Source: Citrobacter sp. RHB25-C09 (GTDB lineage Bacteria > Pseudomonadota > Gammaproteobacteria > Enterobacterales > Enterobacteriaceae). Taken from it: a DNA stretch of 64,000 nt. Positions 1 to 9,563 of the stretch are shown here, piece by piece. The notes beneath the pieces were generated by a model. The model was not told the origin of the DNA and did no database searches. It was given only the letters and a program-made list of their open reading frames with translations. The stretch's first letter is position 1; the number at the start of each line of letters is the position of its first letter. Location: assembly GCF_013836145.1 (NCBI RefSeq), contig NZ_CP057483.1:806001-870000 (forward strand). The letters are read 5' to 3'. Both the position numbers and the translations under genes were made by a program.

Positions 1-3000
1 AACGTACAGACATAAAAAGCATCCTGATCCTCGGCGCTGGCCCAATTGTCATCGGCCAGGCCTGCGAATTCGACTATTCCGGCGCGCAGGCATGTAAAGC
101 CCTGCGTGAAGAGGGTTACCGCGTCATTCTGGTGAACTCCAACCCAGCGACCATCATGACCGACCCGGAAATGGCCGATGCCACTTACATCGAGCCGATT
201 CACTGGGAAGTGGTTCGTAAAATTATCGAGAAAGAGCGCCCGGATGCGGTGCTGCCGACCATGGGCGGCCAGACGGCGCTGAACTGTGCGCTGGAGCTTG
301 AGCGTCAGGGCGTACTCGAAGAGTTCGGCGTCACCATGATTGGTGCCACCGCAGACGCCATCGATAAAGCGGAAGACCGTCGCCGCTTTGACATCGCGAT
401 GAAGAAAATTGGCCTTGATACTGCGCGTTCAGGCATCGCCCACACTATGGAAGAAGCGCTGGCGGTTGCCGCTGACGTTGGCTTCCCGTGCATTATCCGT
501 CCTTCATTCACCATGGGCGGCACTGGCGGCGGTATCGCCTATAACCGCGAAGAATTTGAAGAAATTTGCGAACGTGGCCTGGATCTTTCCCCCACCAACG
601 AACTGCTGATTGATGAATCGCTGATTGGCTGGAAAGAGTACGAGATGGAAGTGGTGCGTGATAAAAACGACAACTGCATCATCGTCTGCTCCATTGAAAA
701 CTTCGACGCAATGGGTATCCATACCGGTGATTCCATCACCGTGGCGCCTGCCCAGACGCTGACCGATAAAGAGTACCAAATCATGCGTAACGCCTCGATG
801 GCGGTACTGCGTGAAATCGGCGTGGAAACCGGCGGCTCAAACGTTCAGTTTGCGGTGAACCCGAAAAATGGTCGCCTGATAGTCATCGAAATGAACCCGC
901 GTGTGTCGCGTTCTTCTGCGCTGGCTTCAAAAGCAACGGGCTTCCCGATTGCCAAAGTGGCGGCGAAACTGGCCGTAGGTTACACCCTCGACGAACTGAT
1001 GAACGATATCACCGGCGGGCGTACTCCGGCGTCGTTTGAACCTTCTATCGACTACGTCGTCACTAAAATTCCACGCTTTAACTTCGAAAAATTCGTTGGC
1101 GCGAATGACCGTCTGACTACGCAAATGAAGTCCGTCGGTGAAGTGATGGCGATTGGCCGCACGCAGCAGGAATCTCTGCAAAAAGCATTGCGCGGTCTGG
1201 AAGTGGGCGCGACCGGCTTTGACCCGAAAGTGAGCCTGGACGATCCGGAAGCATTGACCAAAATTCGCCGTGAGCTGAAAGACGCGGGCGCGGATCGTAT
1301 CTGGTATATCGCCGACGCATTCCGTGCGGGTATGTCCGTCGACGGCGTATTCAACCTGACCAACATCGACCGCTGGTTCCTGGTGCAGATTGAAGAGCTG
1401 GTGCGTCTGGAAGAGCAAGTGGCAGAGCTGGGTATCAACGGTCTGGACGCAGACTTCCTGCGCCAATTGAAGCGCAAAGGCTTCGCTGATGCGCGTCTGG
1501 CTAAACTGGCGGGTGTGCGTGAAGCAGAAATTCGCAAGCTGCGCGACCAGTATGACCTGCACCCGGTCTACAAGCGCGTGGACACCTGTGCGGCTGAATT
1601 CTCGACCGACACCGCCTATATGTACTCCACCTATGAAGACGAGTGTGAAGCGAACCCGTCCGTCGACCGTGACAAAATCATGGTGCTGGGTGGCGGTCCA
1701 AACCGTATCGGCCAGGGCATTGAGTTCGACTACTGCTGCGTCCACGCCTCGCTGGCGCTGCGCGAAGACGGTTACGAAACCATTATGGTCAACTGTAACC
1801 CGGAAACCGTCTCTACCGATTACGACACTTCCGACCGCCTCTACTTTGAGCCGGTCACACTGGAAGATGTGCTGGAAATCGTCCGCGTTGAGAAGCCGAA
1901 AGGCGTTATCGTCCAGTACGGCGGTCAGACCCCGCTGAAACTGGCGCGCGCGCTGGAAGCCGCAGGTGTTCCGGTCATCGGCACCAGTCCGGATGCGATT
2001 GACCGCGCCGAAGACCGCGAGCGTTTCCAGCAGGCGGTTGACCGTCTGAAGCTGAAACAGCCGGCGAACGCTACCGTCACCGCGATTGAAATGGCTGTAG
2101 AAAAAGCAAAAGAGATTGGCTACCCGCTGGTGGTGCGTCCTTCTTACGTGCTGGGCGGCCGCGCGATGGAAATTGTCTACGACGAAGCCGACCTGCGTCG
2201 CTACTTCCAGACCGCGGTGAGCGTCTCCAACGATGCACCAGTGCTGCTTGACCGCTTCCTCGACGACGCGGTTGAAGTGGACGTTGATGCCATCTGCGAC
2301 GGCGAAATGGTGCTGATTGGCGGCATCATGGAGCACATCGAGCAGGCGGGCGTGCACTCCGGTGACTCCGCATGTTCTCTGCCAGCGTATACCCTGAGTC
2401 AGGAGATTCAGGACGTGATGCGCCAGCAGGTACAGAAGCTGGCCTTTGAATTACAGGTTCGCGGCCTGATGAACGTCCAGTTCGCAGTGAAAGACAACGA
2501 AGTCTACCTGATTGAAGTCAACCCGCGTGCGGCGCGTACCGTACCGTTCGTCTCCAAAGCCACCGGCGTACCGCTGGCAAAAGTGGCGGCGCGCGTGATG
2601 GCCGGTAAATCTCTGGCTGAGCAGGGTGTGACCAAAGAAATTATCCCGCCGTACTACTCGGTGAAAGAGGTGGTGCTGCCGTTCAACAAGTTCCCGGGCG
2701 TTGACCCGCTGCTGGGGCCAGAAATGCGCTCTACCGGGGAAGTGATGGGCGTGGGGCGCACCTTTGCAGAAGCGTTCGCCAAAGCACAGCTGGGCAGTAA
2801 CTCCACGATGAAGAAACGTGGCCGTGCGCTGCTCTCCGTGCGCGAAGGTGACAAAGAGCGCGTGGTGGACCTCGCGGCGAAGCTGCTGAAGCAGGGTTTT
2901 GAGCTGGATGCCACTCACGGCACCGCGATTGTGCTCGGTGAAGCCGGTATCAACCCGCGTCTGGTGAACAAGGTGCATGAGGGCCGCCCGCACATTCAGG

Positions 3001-3218
3001 ACCGTATCAAGAATGGCGAGTACACATACATCATCAACACCACCGCCGGTCGTCGTGCCATCGAGGACTCAAGGGTGATTCGCCGCAGTGCGCTGCAGTA
3101 TAAAGTGCATTATGACACTACGCTCAACGGCGGTTTCGCCACCGCGATGGCGCTGAATGCCGATGCGACAGAAAAAGTCACTTCGGTTCAGGAAATGCAC
3201 GCGCTCATTAAAAAATAA
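1..3218 (+). CDS. carB: Carbamoyl-phosphate synthase large subunit (5' end cut by window edge)
   Basis: This is the large subunit of carbamoyl-phosphate synthase, which makes carbamoyl phosphate from bicarbonate, ATP and ammonia channelled from CarA, for arginine and pyrimidine synthesis. The reading frame runs from base 3 (RTDIKS, matching residue 4 of E. coli CarB), so only the first two codons and one base are outside the window. The expected full length is 1074 aa, against about 1073 in E. coli. Two homologous halves are visible, each with an ATP-grasp domain (GGxN-type loops such as VLGGGPNRIGQG near the start of the second half). The C-terminal 140 residues form the allosteric domain that binds ornithine and UMP in the E. 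coli enzyme. It ends in KK, one residue longer than E. coli. carA should lie just upstream. A strong terminator follows. Confidence 0.98.
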   Translation, partial: RTDIKSILILGAGPIVIGQACEFDYSGAQACKALREEGYRVILVNSNPATIMTDPEMADATYIEPIHWEVVRKIIEKERPDAVLPTMGGQTALNCALELERQGVLEEFGVTMIGATADAIDKAEDRRRFDIAMKKIGLDTARSGIAHTMEEALAVAADVGFPCIIRPSFTMGGTGGGIAYNREEFEEICERGLDLSPTNELLIDESLIGWKEYEMEVVRDKNDNCIIVCSIENFDAMGIHTGDSITVAPAQTLTDKEYQIMRNASMAVLREIGVETGGSNVQFAVNPKNGRLIVIEMNPRVSRSSALASKATGFPIAKVAAKLAVGYTLDELMNDITGGRTPASFEPSIDYVVTKIPRFNFEKFVGANDRLTTQMKSVGEVMAIGRTQQESLQKALRGLEVGATGFDPKVSLDDPEALTKIRRELKDAGADRIWYIADAFRAGMSVDGVFNLTNIDRWFLVQIEELVRLEEQVAELGINGLDADFLRQLKRKGFADARLAKLAGVREAEIRKLRDQYDLHPVYKRVDTCAAEFSTDTAYMYSTYEDECEANPSVDRDKIMVLGGGPNRIGQGIEFDYCCVHASLALREDGYETIMVNCNPETVSTDYDTSDRLYFEPVTLEDVLEIVRVEKPKGVIVQYGGQTPLKLARALEAAGVPVIGTSPDAIDRAEDRERFQQAVDRLKLKQPANATVTAIEMAVEKAKEIGYPLVVRPSYVLGGRAMEIVYDEADLRRYFQTAVSVSNDAPVLLDRFLDDAVEVDVDAICDGEMVLIGGIMEHIEQAGVHSGDSACSLPAYTLSQEIQDVMRQQVQKLAFELQVRGLMNVQFAVKDNEVYLIEVNPRAARTVPFVSKATGVPLAKVAARVMAGKSLAEQGVTKEIIPPYYSVKEVVLPFNKFPGVDPLLGPEMRSTGEVMGVGRTFAEAFAKAQLGSNSTMKKRGRALLSVREGDKERVVDLAAKLLKQGFELDATHGTAIVLGEAGINPRLVNKVHEGRPHIQDRIKNGEYTYIINTTAGRRAIEDSRVIRRSALQYKVHYDTTLNGGFATAMALNADATEKVTSVQEMHALIKK

Positions 3219-3247
3219 CCCGCTGAGCAGTTAATTATCAGCATTAA

Positions 3248-3277
3248 AAACGGTTCCGGAGACGGAGCCGTTTTTTT
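3248..3277 (+). terminator. Rho-independent terminator of carAB
   Basis: A 10-bp stem (AACGGTTCCG pairing with CGGAGCCGTT, one G-U pair) with a GAGA loop is followed by seven T residues. It lies 30 bases after the carB stop and faces the right way to end carAB transcription. Confidence 0.9.
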
Positions 3278-3468
3278 ATGCAAATGAACAGCAGCGCCTA
3301 TATATCCGGCAAATGCAAGCAAATGAATGTAGCAAGCTCGATTTAGCTCACACTAATTATTCCTTTTCTTGCATACTATTCCTTATAACCACAATTTCAA
3401 TATGGCTTTGTTGTCGTTTATTCCAGACAGGGCCTGGCAAGAATTTAACTTTATGAAATGGTGTGATC

Positions 3469-3861
3469 ATGTGTGAAGAATATGTAGATAAGCCGCTTTA
3501 TTTGGTGATTGCTGACTGGGTGATGAGCGAAAACCGTTGGGTAAGTGCAAAAGAGATTGCGAAGCATTTTAATATGGATCACTGCAAAGCAATTAATACT
3601 GTCTCTTATATTCTTTCAGAAGTGGGGGAAATATGCTGCGAGACTAAGACGATCCCGAACGAACTGGAAGGTCGGGGATGTCAGTGTCAGCGTCTGGTCA
3701 GAGTGAAACATATCGATCCGCAGCTTTATGTCCGTCTGGGACAAAATGCGCAGGAAAAAACGATCGCCAGGTCGCCGCGTATGACTGCGGTACCGCCCTC
3801 GGAGCTTAACCGCGAGCAAAAATGGCAGATGATGCTATCGAAGAGCATGCGCCAACGGTGA
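3469..3861 (+). CDS. caiF: CaiF, transcriptional activator of the carnitine operons
   Basis: CaiF is a small DNA-binding activator that, with CRP and under anaerobic conditions with carnitine, switches on the divergent cai and fix operons. The protein is 130 aa (E. coli about 131). A helix-turn-helix-like region spans roughly residues 25-50 (SAKEIAKHFNMDHCKAINTV), and the cysteine-rich GRGCQCQRLV segment and the C-terminal ELNREQKWQMMLSKSMR are conserved with E. coli. The ATG at 3469 is chosen because the protein then begins MCEEYVDKPLY as in E. coli. An in-frame GTG two codons upstream (3463) is less likely. The gene is convergent with caiE, with one REP element between them. Confidence 0.95.
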   Translation: MCEEYVDKPLYLVIADWVMSENRWVSAKEIAKHFNMDHCKAINTVSYILSEVGEICCETKTIPNELEGRGCQCQRLVRVKHIDPQLYVRLGQNAQEKTIARSPRMTAVPPSELNREQKWQMMLSKSMRQR

Positions 3862-3868
3862 TCGGCCC

Positions 3869-3903
3869 GTAGGCCGGATAAACGTCAGCGACATCCGGCA
3901 CGG
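3869..3903. repeat. REP element between convergent caiF and caiE
   Basis: The inverted-repeat sequence GTAGGCCGGATAA...ATCCGGCA is typical of enterobacterial REP (palindromic unit) elements. It occupies nearly all of the gap between the two 3' ends. Confidence 0.85.
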
Positions 3904-4500
3904 TTAAGATGCCGATTTAGGCTTCACCTCGGTCGTGCCTTTCAGGCGTGGCCGATTTTCTTCAACCTCGGTTAAAGGCTGCGTTTCCCATAGCGATGCC
4001 CGACAGCGCACGGCCAGATCCTGATACTCCTGGGTATTCAGTCGCTTCCAGCGCAACTCTCGTTCTGTCACTTCGCGAATAACCCGCGCGGGCGAACCTA
4101 CCAGTAGCTCCCGGGCCTTTCCCTGATACCCCGCTTTTATAAAGCTCATCGCGGCGACAATGCTCTCTTCACCCACTGTCGCCCCATCCATAATCACGCT
4201 GTTCATCCCGACCAGCGCATCGCGGCCAATGACGCAGCCATGCAGGATTGCGCCATGCCCGATATGCCCGTTCTCCTGCACGATCGTGTCAGTATCGCAG
4301 TAGCCGTGCATGATACAGCCATCCTGTATGTTCGATCCGGCTTCCAGGATTAGCCGACCATAGTCACCGCGCAGGGAGGCGAGGGGACCGACGTAAACGC
4401 CGGCGCCGACGATAACATCACCAATTAACACCGCGCTTGGGTGGACATACGCATCCGGATGCACAACCGGAACCAGGCCTTCAAAGGCGTAACAGCTCAC
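3904..4500 (-). CDS. caiE: CaiE, carnitine operon hexapeptide-repeat protein
   Basis: This 198-aa protein has left-handed beta-helix hexapeptide repeats through most of its length (HPSAVLIGDVIVGAGVYVG, then NGHIGHGAILHG), as in gamma-class carbonic anhydrase-like proteins. In E. coli CaiE is reported to raise CaiB and CaiD activity, perhaps by helping supply a cofactor; its exact chemistry is unsettled. It is the last gene of caiTABCDE, 86 bases after caiD with REP sequence in the gap. Length and sequence closely match E. coli CaiE (about 196 aa); the C-terminal tail is slightly longer and variable. Confidence 0.95.
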   Translation of the reverse strand: MSCYAFEGLVPVVHPDAYVHPSAVLIGDVIVGAGVYVGPLASLRGDYGRLILEAGSNIQDGCIMHGYCDTDTIVQENGHIGHGAILHGCVIGRDALVGMNSVIMDGATVGEESIVAAMSFIKAGYQGKARELLVGSPARVIREVTERELRWKRLNTQEYQDLAVRCRASLWETQPLTEVEENRPRLKGTTEVKPKSAS

Positions 4501-4518
4501 TTTTGTCTCTCCTGAATC

Positions 4519-4580
4519 GCCGGATGGCGCTGGCGCTTATCCGGCCTACGAGGTCTGTATTTACATCGTCATCCGGCACG
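4519..4580. repeat. REP elements between caiD and caiE
   Basis: A complete palindromic unit (GCCGGATGGCG...TTATCCGGCCTAC) lies at 4519-4549, followed by a partial copy ending CATCCGGCACG near 4580. Being inside the operon, it may affect stability of the upstream caiTABCD message relative to caiE; that effect is inferred. Confidence 0.8.
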
Positions 4581-4586
4581 TCAATA

Positions 4587-5372
4587 TCAACGCCCTTTCC
4601 ACACCGGTTCGCGCTTCTCGGCAAACGCCTGCGGCCCTTCCAGCGCGTCTTCGGAATGCAGTACCGACGGATAGTGCTTCAGCACGCCGCTGCGAATATA
4701 GCGATAGCCTTCCTCTACCGGCATTTCGCTGGTGGCGCGGTATATCTCCTTCAGCGCGGCAATCGCCAGCGGCGCGCTGTTCACCAGCTGCTGTGCCAGT
4801 TCGCGCGCGCTGGTCAACAGTTCCTGCTGGCTGACCACGCGGTTGACGATCCCCCAGCGCAGCGCTTCTGCGGCATCCATCCGCCTGCCGGTCATTACCA
4901 TTTCATTGACGATTGCAGGAGGGAGTAACTTTGGCAGACGCAGTACGCCGCCGCTGTCCGGTACAATGCCGAGTTTGGCTTCCGGCAGGGCGAAGCTGGC
5001 GTTATCCGCGCAAACAATAAAATCTGCCGCCAGCGCAAGCTCAAAGCCGCCGCCGAAGGCATAGCCGTTAACGGCGGCAATCACCGGCTTGTTGAGATCA
5101 AAAATCTCCGTTAAGCCAGCAAATCCACCGGGGCCAAAATCGGCATCGGGGGCTTCCCCTTCCGCAGCGGCTTTTAAATCCCAGCCGGCGGAAAAGAATT
5201 TCTCTCCGGCACCGGTGACAATCGCCACGCGTAATTCAGGATCGTCGCGGAAGTTAAGAAAGACTTCGCCCATTTCGAAGCTGGTTTTTGCATCAATAGC
5301 ATTTGCTTTTGGACGATCCAGAATAATTTCCAGAACAGATCCATTGCGGGTCAGATGTAAAGATTCACTCAT
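4587..5372 (-). CDS. caiD: CaiD, carnitinyl-CoA dehydratase
   Basis: CaiD is a crotonase-family enzyme that interconverts L-carnitinyl-CoA and crotonobetainyl-CoA, the central step of anaerobic carnitine reduction. The protein is 261 aa, the same length as E. coli CaiD and nearly identical over long stretches. The oxyanion-hole region (SAGWDL) lies near residue 60. The two acidic catalytic positions of the family are present as Glu111 (GGGFELALAAD) and Glu131 (FALPEAKLG). It is the fifth gene of the operon, 51 bases after caiC. Confidence 0.97.
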   Translation of the reverse strand: MSESLHLTRNGSVLEIILDRPKANAIDAKTSFEMGEVFLNFRDDPELRVAIVTGAGEKFFSAGWDLKAAAEGEAPDADFGPGGFAGLTEIFDLNKPVIAAVNGYAFGGGFELALAADFIVCADNASFALPEAKLGIVPDSGGVLRLPKLLPPAIVNEMVMTGRRMDAAEALRWGIVNRVVSQQELLTSARELAQQLVNSAPLAIAALKEIYRATSEMPVEEGYRYIRSGVLKHYPSVLHSEDALEGPQAFAEKREPVWKGR

Positions 5373-5423
5373 TGTTCATCTCCAAAAATAGCGGTGGTGG
5401 CAGGTTTCTTCCTGCCAGCGGGT

Positions 5424-6977
5424 TTATTTCAGGTTCTTTTTGATTATTTTTCCTGAACAATTTCGGGGCAGATCGGTACGTATCTCCATAAATGAGGGGA
5501 CTTTAAATTTCGCCATATTTTGTTCGCAGAACTGGAAGAATTCTTCTTCGCTGAGCGTTTCGCCCTCGTTAAGCACAATAAAGGCTTTAATGGCTTCATC
5601 GCGAATAGCATCCTTAATCCCGATAATGACAATGTCCTGAATTTTGGGATGGGCGGAGAGGATATTTTCCAGCTCAACGCAGGAGACGTTTTCACCTCCG
5701 CGTTTAATCATGTTGCAGCGGCGGTCGACGAAATAGAAAAAACCGTCTTCATCACAATAGCCGGAATCTCCCGTATGCAGCCACCCGTTGGGCTCCAGTG
5801 CTTGGGCAGTGGCGTCGGGTCTGGTGTAATACTCCTTGAAAATCGTTTTCCCCGGGATGCCCTTAACGCAGATTTCGCCAATTTCCCCGGCGGGAAGCGC
5901 ACGGTTTTGCTCATCGCGAATCTCTGCCTCGTAGCAAAATCCGGGACGACCAATCGAGGGCCAGCGCCGCTTATCGCCAGGGCGATCGCCGATGATACCG
6001 ACAATGGTTTCCGTCATGCCGTAGGAGGTCAGCAGCCGCACGCCAAAGCGTTCGATAAACGCGTCTTTTTCCGCAACCGACAGGTTAAGGTAGAACATCA
6101 CTTCACGAAGACGATGTTGTCTGTCTTCCGGCGTCGCGGGCTGAACCATCAGCGTGCGGATCATCATCGGGATACATTCGGTGACGGTGGCACGGTATTT
6201 ACGTACCTGCTGCCAGAAGGCGCGGGCGCTGTATTTCTCAATCAGCACAAAGGTGGCACCCACTGAGAACGCCGCCATCGCCGCCGTGCACTGGCAATCA
6301 ATGTGAAACGCGGGCATCACCGTCAGGTAGATATCCTCTTCGCGCAGCGCACACTGCCACGACGAATAGTAGCCCGCAAAGCGCAGGTTATAGTGGGTAA
6401 TCACCACCCCTTTCGGTCGCGAGGTGGTGCCGGAAGTAAACAGAATCTCGGCGGTGTCGTCAGTGGACAGCAGTGGGGCATCGCGCAATATGGCGGGCTG
6501 TTGATCCTTAAGTCGGGAAAAATGACTCACGCCATCGCCAGCCGGAAGGCGATCGCCAATCAGGCAGATGTGGTTGAGCAGGGTATCGTCTTCCTGTTGG
6601 ATCTGACGGTACATGGGGTAAAACCCGACACTGGTTACCAGCAACTGAGCCTGACTGTTTTGCAGGATCCATGCGCTTTCCTCACGCAGCAGGCGGGCGT
6701 TGATCGGCACCATAATCGCGCCAATTTTAGCCAGACCAAACCAGCAAAAGAAAAACTCAGGGCAGTTGTCCAGATGCAGTGCGACCTTATCGCCTTTCTG
6801 GATACCCAACGTCAGGAAAAGATTCGCCGTACGATTGATCTCCTCATTGAGCGAGGCATAGCTAAACTGCTGGACGTCACCTTCGCAGGATTCGCAAATT
6901 AGTGCCGTTTTATGACCATACACTTCGGCCAGATCGTCCCACATTTGACGTAAGTTTTGACCGCCAACGATATCCAT
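5424..6977 (-). CDS. caiC: CaiC, carnitine/crotonobetaine-CoA ligase
   Basis: CaiC is an ANL-superfamily acyl-CoA synthetase that activates carnitine, crotonobetaine or gamma-butyrobetaine with ATP and CoA to prime the CaiB CoA-transfer cycle. The protein is 517 aa, the same as E. coli. The AMP-binding P-loop TSGTTSRPKG is at residues 181-190. The adenylate motif SYGMTET, the hinge-region GWLHTGDSGY and the C-terminal catalytic-lysine motif NCSGKIIKK follow in the expected order. Its place between caiB and caiD fits the CoA-linked pathway. Confidence 0.97.
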   Translation of the reverse strand: MDIVGGQNLRQMWDDLAEVYGHKTALICESCEGDVQQFSYASLNEEINRTANLFLTLGIQKGDKVALHLDNCPEFFFCWFGLAKIGAIMVPINARLLREESAWILQNSQAQLLVTSVGFYPMYRQIQQEDDTLLNHICLIGDRLPAGDGVSHFSRLKDQQPAILRDAPLLSTDDTAEILFTSGTTSRPKGVVITHYNLRFAGYYSSWQCALREEDIYLTVMPAFHIDCQCTAAMAAFSVGATFVLIEKYSARAFWQQVRKYRATVTECIPMMIRTLMVQPATPEDRQHRLREVMFYLNLSVAEKDAFIERFGVRLLTSYGMTETIVGIIGDRPGDKRRWPSIGRPGFCYEAEIRDEQNRALPAGEIGEICVKGIPGKTIFKEYYTRPDATAQALEPNGWLHTGDSGYCDEDGFFYFVDRRCNMIKRGGENVSCVELENILSAHPKIQDIVIIGIKDAIRDEAIKAFIVLNEGETLSEEEFFQFCEQNMAKFKVPSFMEIRTDLPRNCSGKIIKKNLK

Positions 6978-7038
6978 TACACCAACCTGTCTTTACTGGC
7001 GATGACGCTGACCGGATGTGCCGGCCAGCGTACCGCAC

Positions 7039-8256
7039 CTAGTCCTCAACTTTAGCCAGACCTTTACTGACCAGTTCCTTAATCTCTGCTTCGTCGTAAC
7101 CGATATTTTTCAGAATGGCGGCGGTATCCATGCCGTGAGACGGCATCCCACGCCAGATTTTCCCTGGATTATTTTTAAATTTCGGCATCACGTTCGGCCC
7201 TTTGCAGGTGCGGCCATCCATTGCCTGCCATTGGGTGATGGACTCTCGGGCGACATACTGCGGATTGCCTTCCAGCTCCGGAATGGTCAGCACTTTTGCA
7301 CAGGCAATGTTCAGTTCGGCAAAACGCGTCTGCACTTCGGCGATGGTGTGCGTTGCCAGCCACGCGTCCAGTTTCTCTTCTACCAGCGGTCCGTAAGGAC
7401 ATTCGACGCGGTGGATGAGCTGTGTTCCTTCCGGAACTTCAGGCGTCCCGAGAATGTGTTCCAGCCCAATATCCTTGAAGCATTCGCTAATTTGCGTAAT
7501 GCCAACCAGCTCCATCACAATGTAACCGTCGGCGCATTTATACAGCCCGCATCCGGCGTAGTAGGGGTCTTTGCCTTTGGTCATCCGGGGACAAATTTCG
7601 CCGCCGTTGAAGTAGTCCATCATGAAGTACTGGCCCATGCGCAGCATCACTTCATACATGGCGATATCAATGCTTTCGCCTTTTCCGGTTTCGCTAACTT
7701 TATGCAGGGCAGCCAGCGCGGCGGTGGTGGCCGTCATGCCGGAAAAATAGTCTGCGGTGTAGGGGAAGGCGGGCATCGGCTGGTCGACATCGCCGTTCTG
7801 GATCAGATAGCCGCTGAAGGCCTGAGCGATAGTGTTATAGGCTGGCAGGTTGGTGTACTCCTCGGTACCGTATTGCCCAAACCCTGACAGATGGGCGATA
7901 ACCAGTTTCGGGTTATGTTGCCACAGCACCTCGTCGGTGATCCCTCGGCGGGCAAAGGCGGGGCCTTTACTGGCTTCGATAAAGATATCGGTGGTTTCCA
8001 TTAATTTGAGAAACGCTTCCCGTCCTTCATCTTTGAAAATATTGAGCGACAGCGCGTGCAGGTTACGGCGTGAAAGCTGCGGATAGTTGGGCTGGACGCG
8101 AATGGTATCGGCCCAGGCCACGTTTTCAATCCAGATGACTTCCGCACCCCATTCGGCAAACATTTGCCCGGCGAACGGCCCGGCGATTTCGATCCCGGAA
8201 AAAACCACCCGCAGTCCGGCAAGGGGACCAAAGGCGGGCATTGGTAGACGATTCAT
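7039..8256 (-). CDS. caiB: CaiB, L-carnitine CoA-transferase (class III)
   Basis: CaiB moves CoA between gamma-butyrobetainyl-CoA or crotonobetainyl-CoA and carnitine, so the cycle runs without fresh ATP for each turnover. The protein is 405 aa, the E. coli length. The class III CoA-transferase fold begins with PLAGLRVVFSGIEIAGPFAG. The catalytic aspartate is Asp169 in PYTADYFSG, the position known for E. coli CaiB. It lies between caiA (131-base gap holding a BIME repeat) and caiC (61-base gap). Confidence 0.97.
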   Translation of the reverse strand: MNRLPMPAFGPLAGLRVVFSGIEIAGPFAGQMFAEWGAEVIWIENVAWADTIRVQPNYPQLSRRNLHALSLNIFKDEGREAFLKLMETTDIFIEASKGPAFARRGITDEVLWQHNPKLVIAHLSGFGQYGTEEYTNLPAYNTIAQAFSGYLIQNGDVDQPMPAFPYTADYFSGMTATTAALAALHKVSETGKGESIDIAMYEVMLRMGQYFMMDYFNGGEICPRMTKGKDPYYAGCGLYKCADGYIVMELVGITQISECFKDIGLEHILGTPEVPEGTQLIHRVECPYGPLVEEKLDAWLATHTIAEVQTRFAELNIACAKVLTIPELEGNPQYVARESITQWQAMDGRTCKGPNVMPKFKNNPGKIWRGMPSHGMDTAAILKNIGYDEAEIKELVSKGLAKVED

Positions 8257-8288
8257 AGTGTGCTCCTCGTGGCCGGTTTTACCTGCCT

Positions 8289-8367
8289 GTAGGCCTGATA
8301 AGACGCTTTAGCGTCGCCATCAGGCAATCATTGCCGGATGGCGGCGTGAACGCCTTATCCGGCCTAC
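8289..8367. repeat. BIME (paired REP elements) between caiA and caiB
   Basis: Two palindromic units are joined head to tail: GTAGGCCTGATAA...CATCAGGCAA, then TTGCCGGATGGCGGCG...TTATCCGGCCTAC. The pair fills most of the 131-base intergenic gap inside the cai operon. Confidence 0.88.
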
Positions 8368-8387
8368 AAAGGCAGCCAGCATAATAG

Positions 8388-9530
8388 TTATCGGTATTGC
8401 TTCAATACCGCACGGCCCAACGTCAGGATCTGCATTTCATCAGAGCCACCGGATACGCGATCCACGCGCAGGTCACGCCAGAAGCGGGTAATACGGTGGT
8501 TGCCCGCAATCCCCACGCCACCCAGCACCTGCATCGCAGAATCCACCACTTCAAACGCCGCGTTGGCGCAGAAGTATTTGCACATAGCTGCGTCGCCGGA
8601 AGTAATGGTGCCGTTATCCGCTTTCCACGCTGCTTCGAAGAGCATGTTTTTCATGGAGTTAAGCTTGATTGCCATATGGGCAAACTTCTCCTGAATCAGC
8701 TGGAAGCGACCAATGGTTTCGCCAAATTGCACGCGCTGGTTCGCGTAGCGCGCCGCATCTTCAAAGGCGCACATCGCAGTACCGTAGTTGGTGAGGGCTA
8801 CCAGGAAACGTTCGTGATCGAACTCTTCTTTCACGCGGTTGAAGCCATTACCTTCCCGACCGAACATGTCTTTTTCGTCCAGCTCAACATCGTCAAAATT
8901 AATCTCACAGCAGCTGTCCATGCGCAGGCCGAGCTTCTCAAGCTTATTCACCTTGATGCCCGCTTTGCTCATATCGACACACCATTCGGTGTAAATCGGT
9001 TTGTCCGGGGAAGCGCCATCTCTTGCCATAACCACAACATACGGGGTATAGGCGCTACTGGTAATAAAACACTTACTACCATTGAGATAAACCTTACCAT
9101 TTTTGCGGGTATAAGTGGTTTTTAAACTGCCAACATCCGATCCTGCTCCCGGTTCGGTGATCGCCGAGTTCCACATCTGTTTCCCCGTTCCCTGGAACGC
9201 CATAATTTTACTGATCTGCTCCTGGGTACCTTCACGCAGGAAGGTGTTGAATCCCCCCGGTAACTGATACAGCACGTAGGTCGGCGCCCCGAGGCGTCCA
9301 AGCTCCATCCACACGGCGGCGACGGTCACGAAGCCGGCGTCCAGGCCGCCATGCTCTTCCGGGATCAGCAGGCTATCGATACCCATATCTGCCAGCGCCT
9401 TCACGAAACGCTCCGGATAGACGCTGTCACGATCGCACTCGGCAAAATAGGCTTCCCAGTTCTCACTGGCCATCAGTTCACGAATACCGGCGACAAACAG
9501 TTCCTGTTCATCATTTAAATTGAAATCCAT
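8388..9530 (-). CDS. caiA: CaiA, crotonobetainyl-CoA reductase
   Basis: CaiA is an acyl-CoA dehydrogenase-family flavoprotein that reduces crotonobetainyl-CoA to gamma-butyrobetainyl-CoA; the electrons probably come through FixABCX. The protein is 380 aa, the family length. It shows the N-terminal helical domain, the middle-domain motif WNSAITEPGAGSDVGSL near residue 120, and the C-terminal helical domain ending in the FAD/substrate region LGGVGIAGNHRITRFWRDLR. It is the second gene of the operon, 33 bases after caiT. Confidence 0.97.
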   Translation of the reverse strand: MDFNLNDEQELFVAGIRELMASENWEAYFAECDRDSVYPERFVKALADMGIDSLLIPEEHGGLDAGFVTVAAVWMELGRLGAPTYVLYQLPGGFNTFLREGTQEQISKIMAFQGTGKQMWNSAITEPGAGSDVGSLKTTYTRKNGKVYLNGSKCFITSSAYTPYVVVMARDGASPDKPIYTEWCVDMSKAGIKVNKLEKLGLRMDSCCEINFDDVELDEKDMFGREGNGFNRVKEEFDHERFLVALTNYGTAMCAFEDAARYANQRVQFGETIGRFQLIQEKFAHMAIKLNSMKNMLFEAAWKADNGTITSGDAAMCKYFCANAAFEVVDSAMQVLGGVGIAGNHRITRFWRDLRVDRVSGGSDEMQILTLGRAVLKQYR

Positions 9531-9563
9531 CTTCCAGCCTCTTTAGTCGGTAAGGGGTTAAAT

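Noticed and set aside
927..2357. A 476-codon open frame on the minus strand opposite carB
   Set aside because: It lies wholly inside carB, has a histidine/valine/arginine-rich composition typical of the antisense of GC-rich coding DNA, and shows no domain or ribosome-binding site.
3335..3355. Possible CRP site upstream of caiF (CTCGA-N6-TCACA)
   Set aside because: Only the right half-site is good. CRP control of caiF is known in E. coli, but this match is too weak to list as a feature.
7018..7887. A 289-codon open frame on the plus strand opposite caiB
   Set aside because: It is an antisense shadow of a well-conserved gene, without features of its own.
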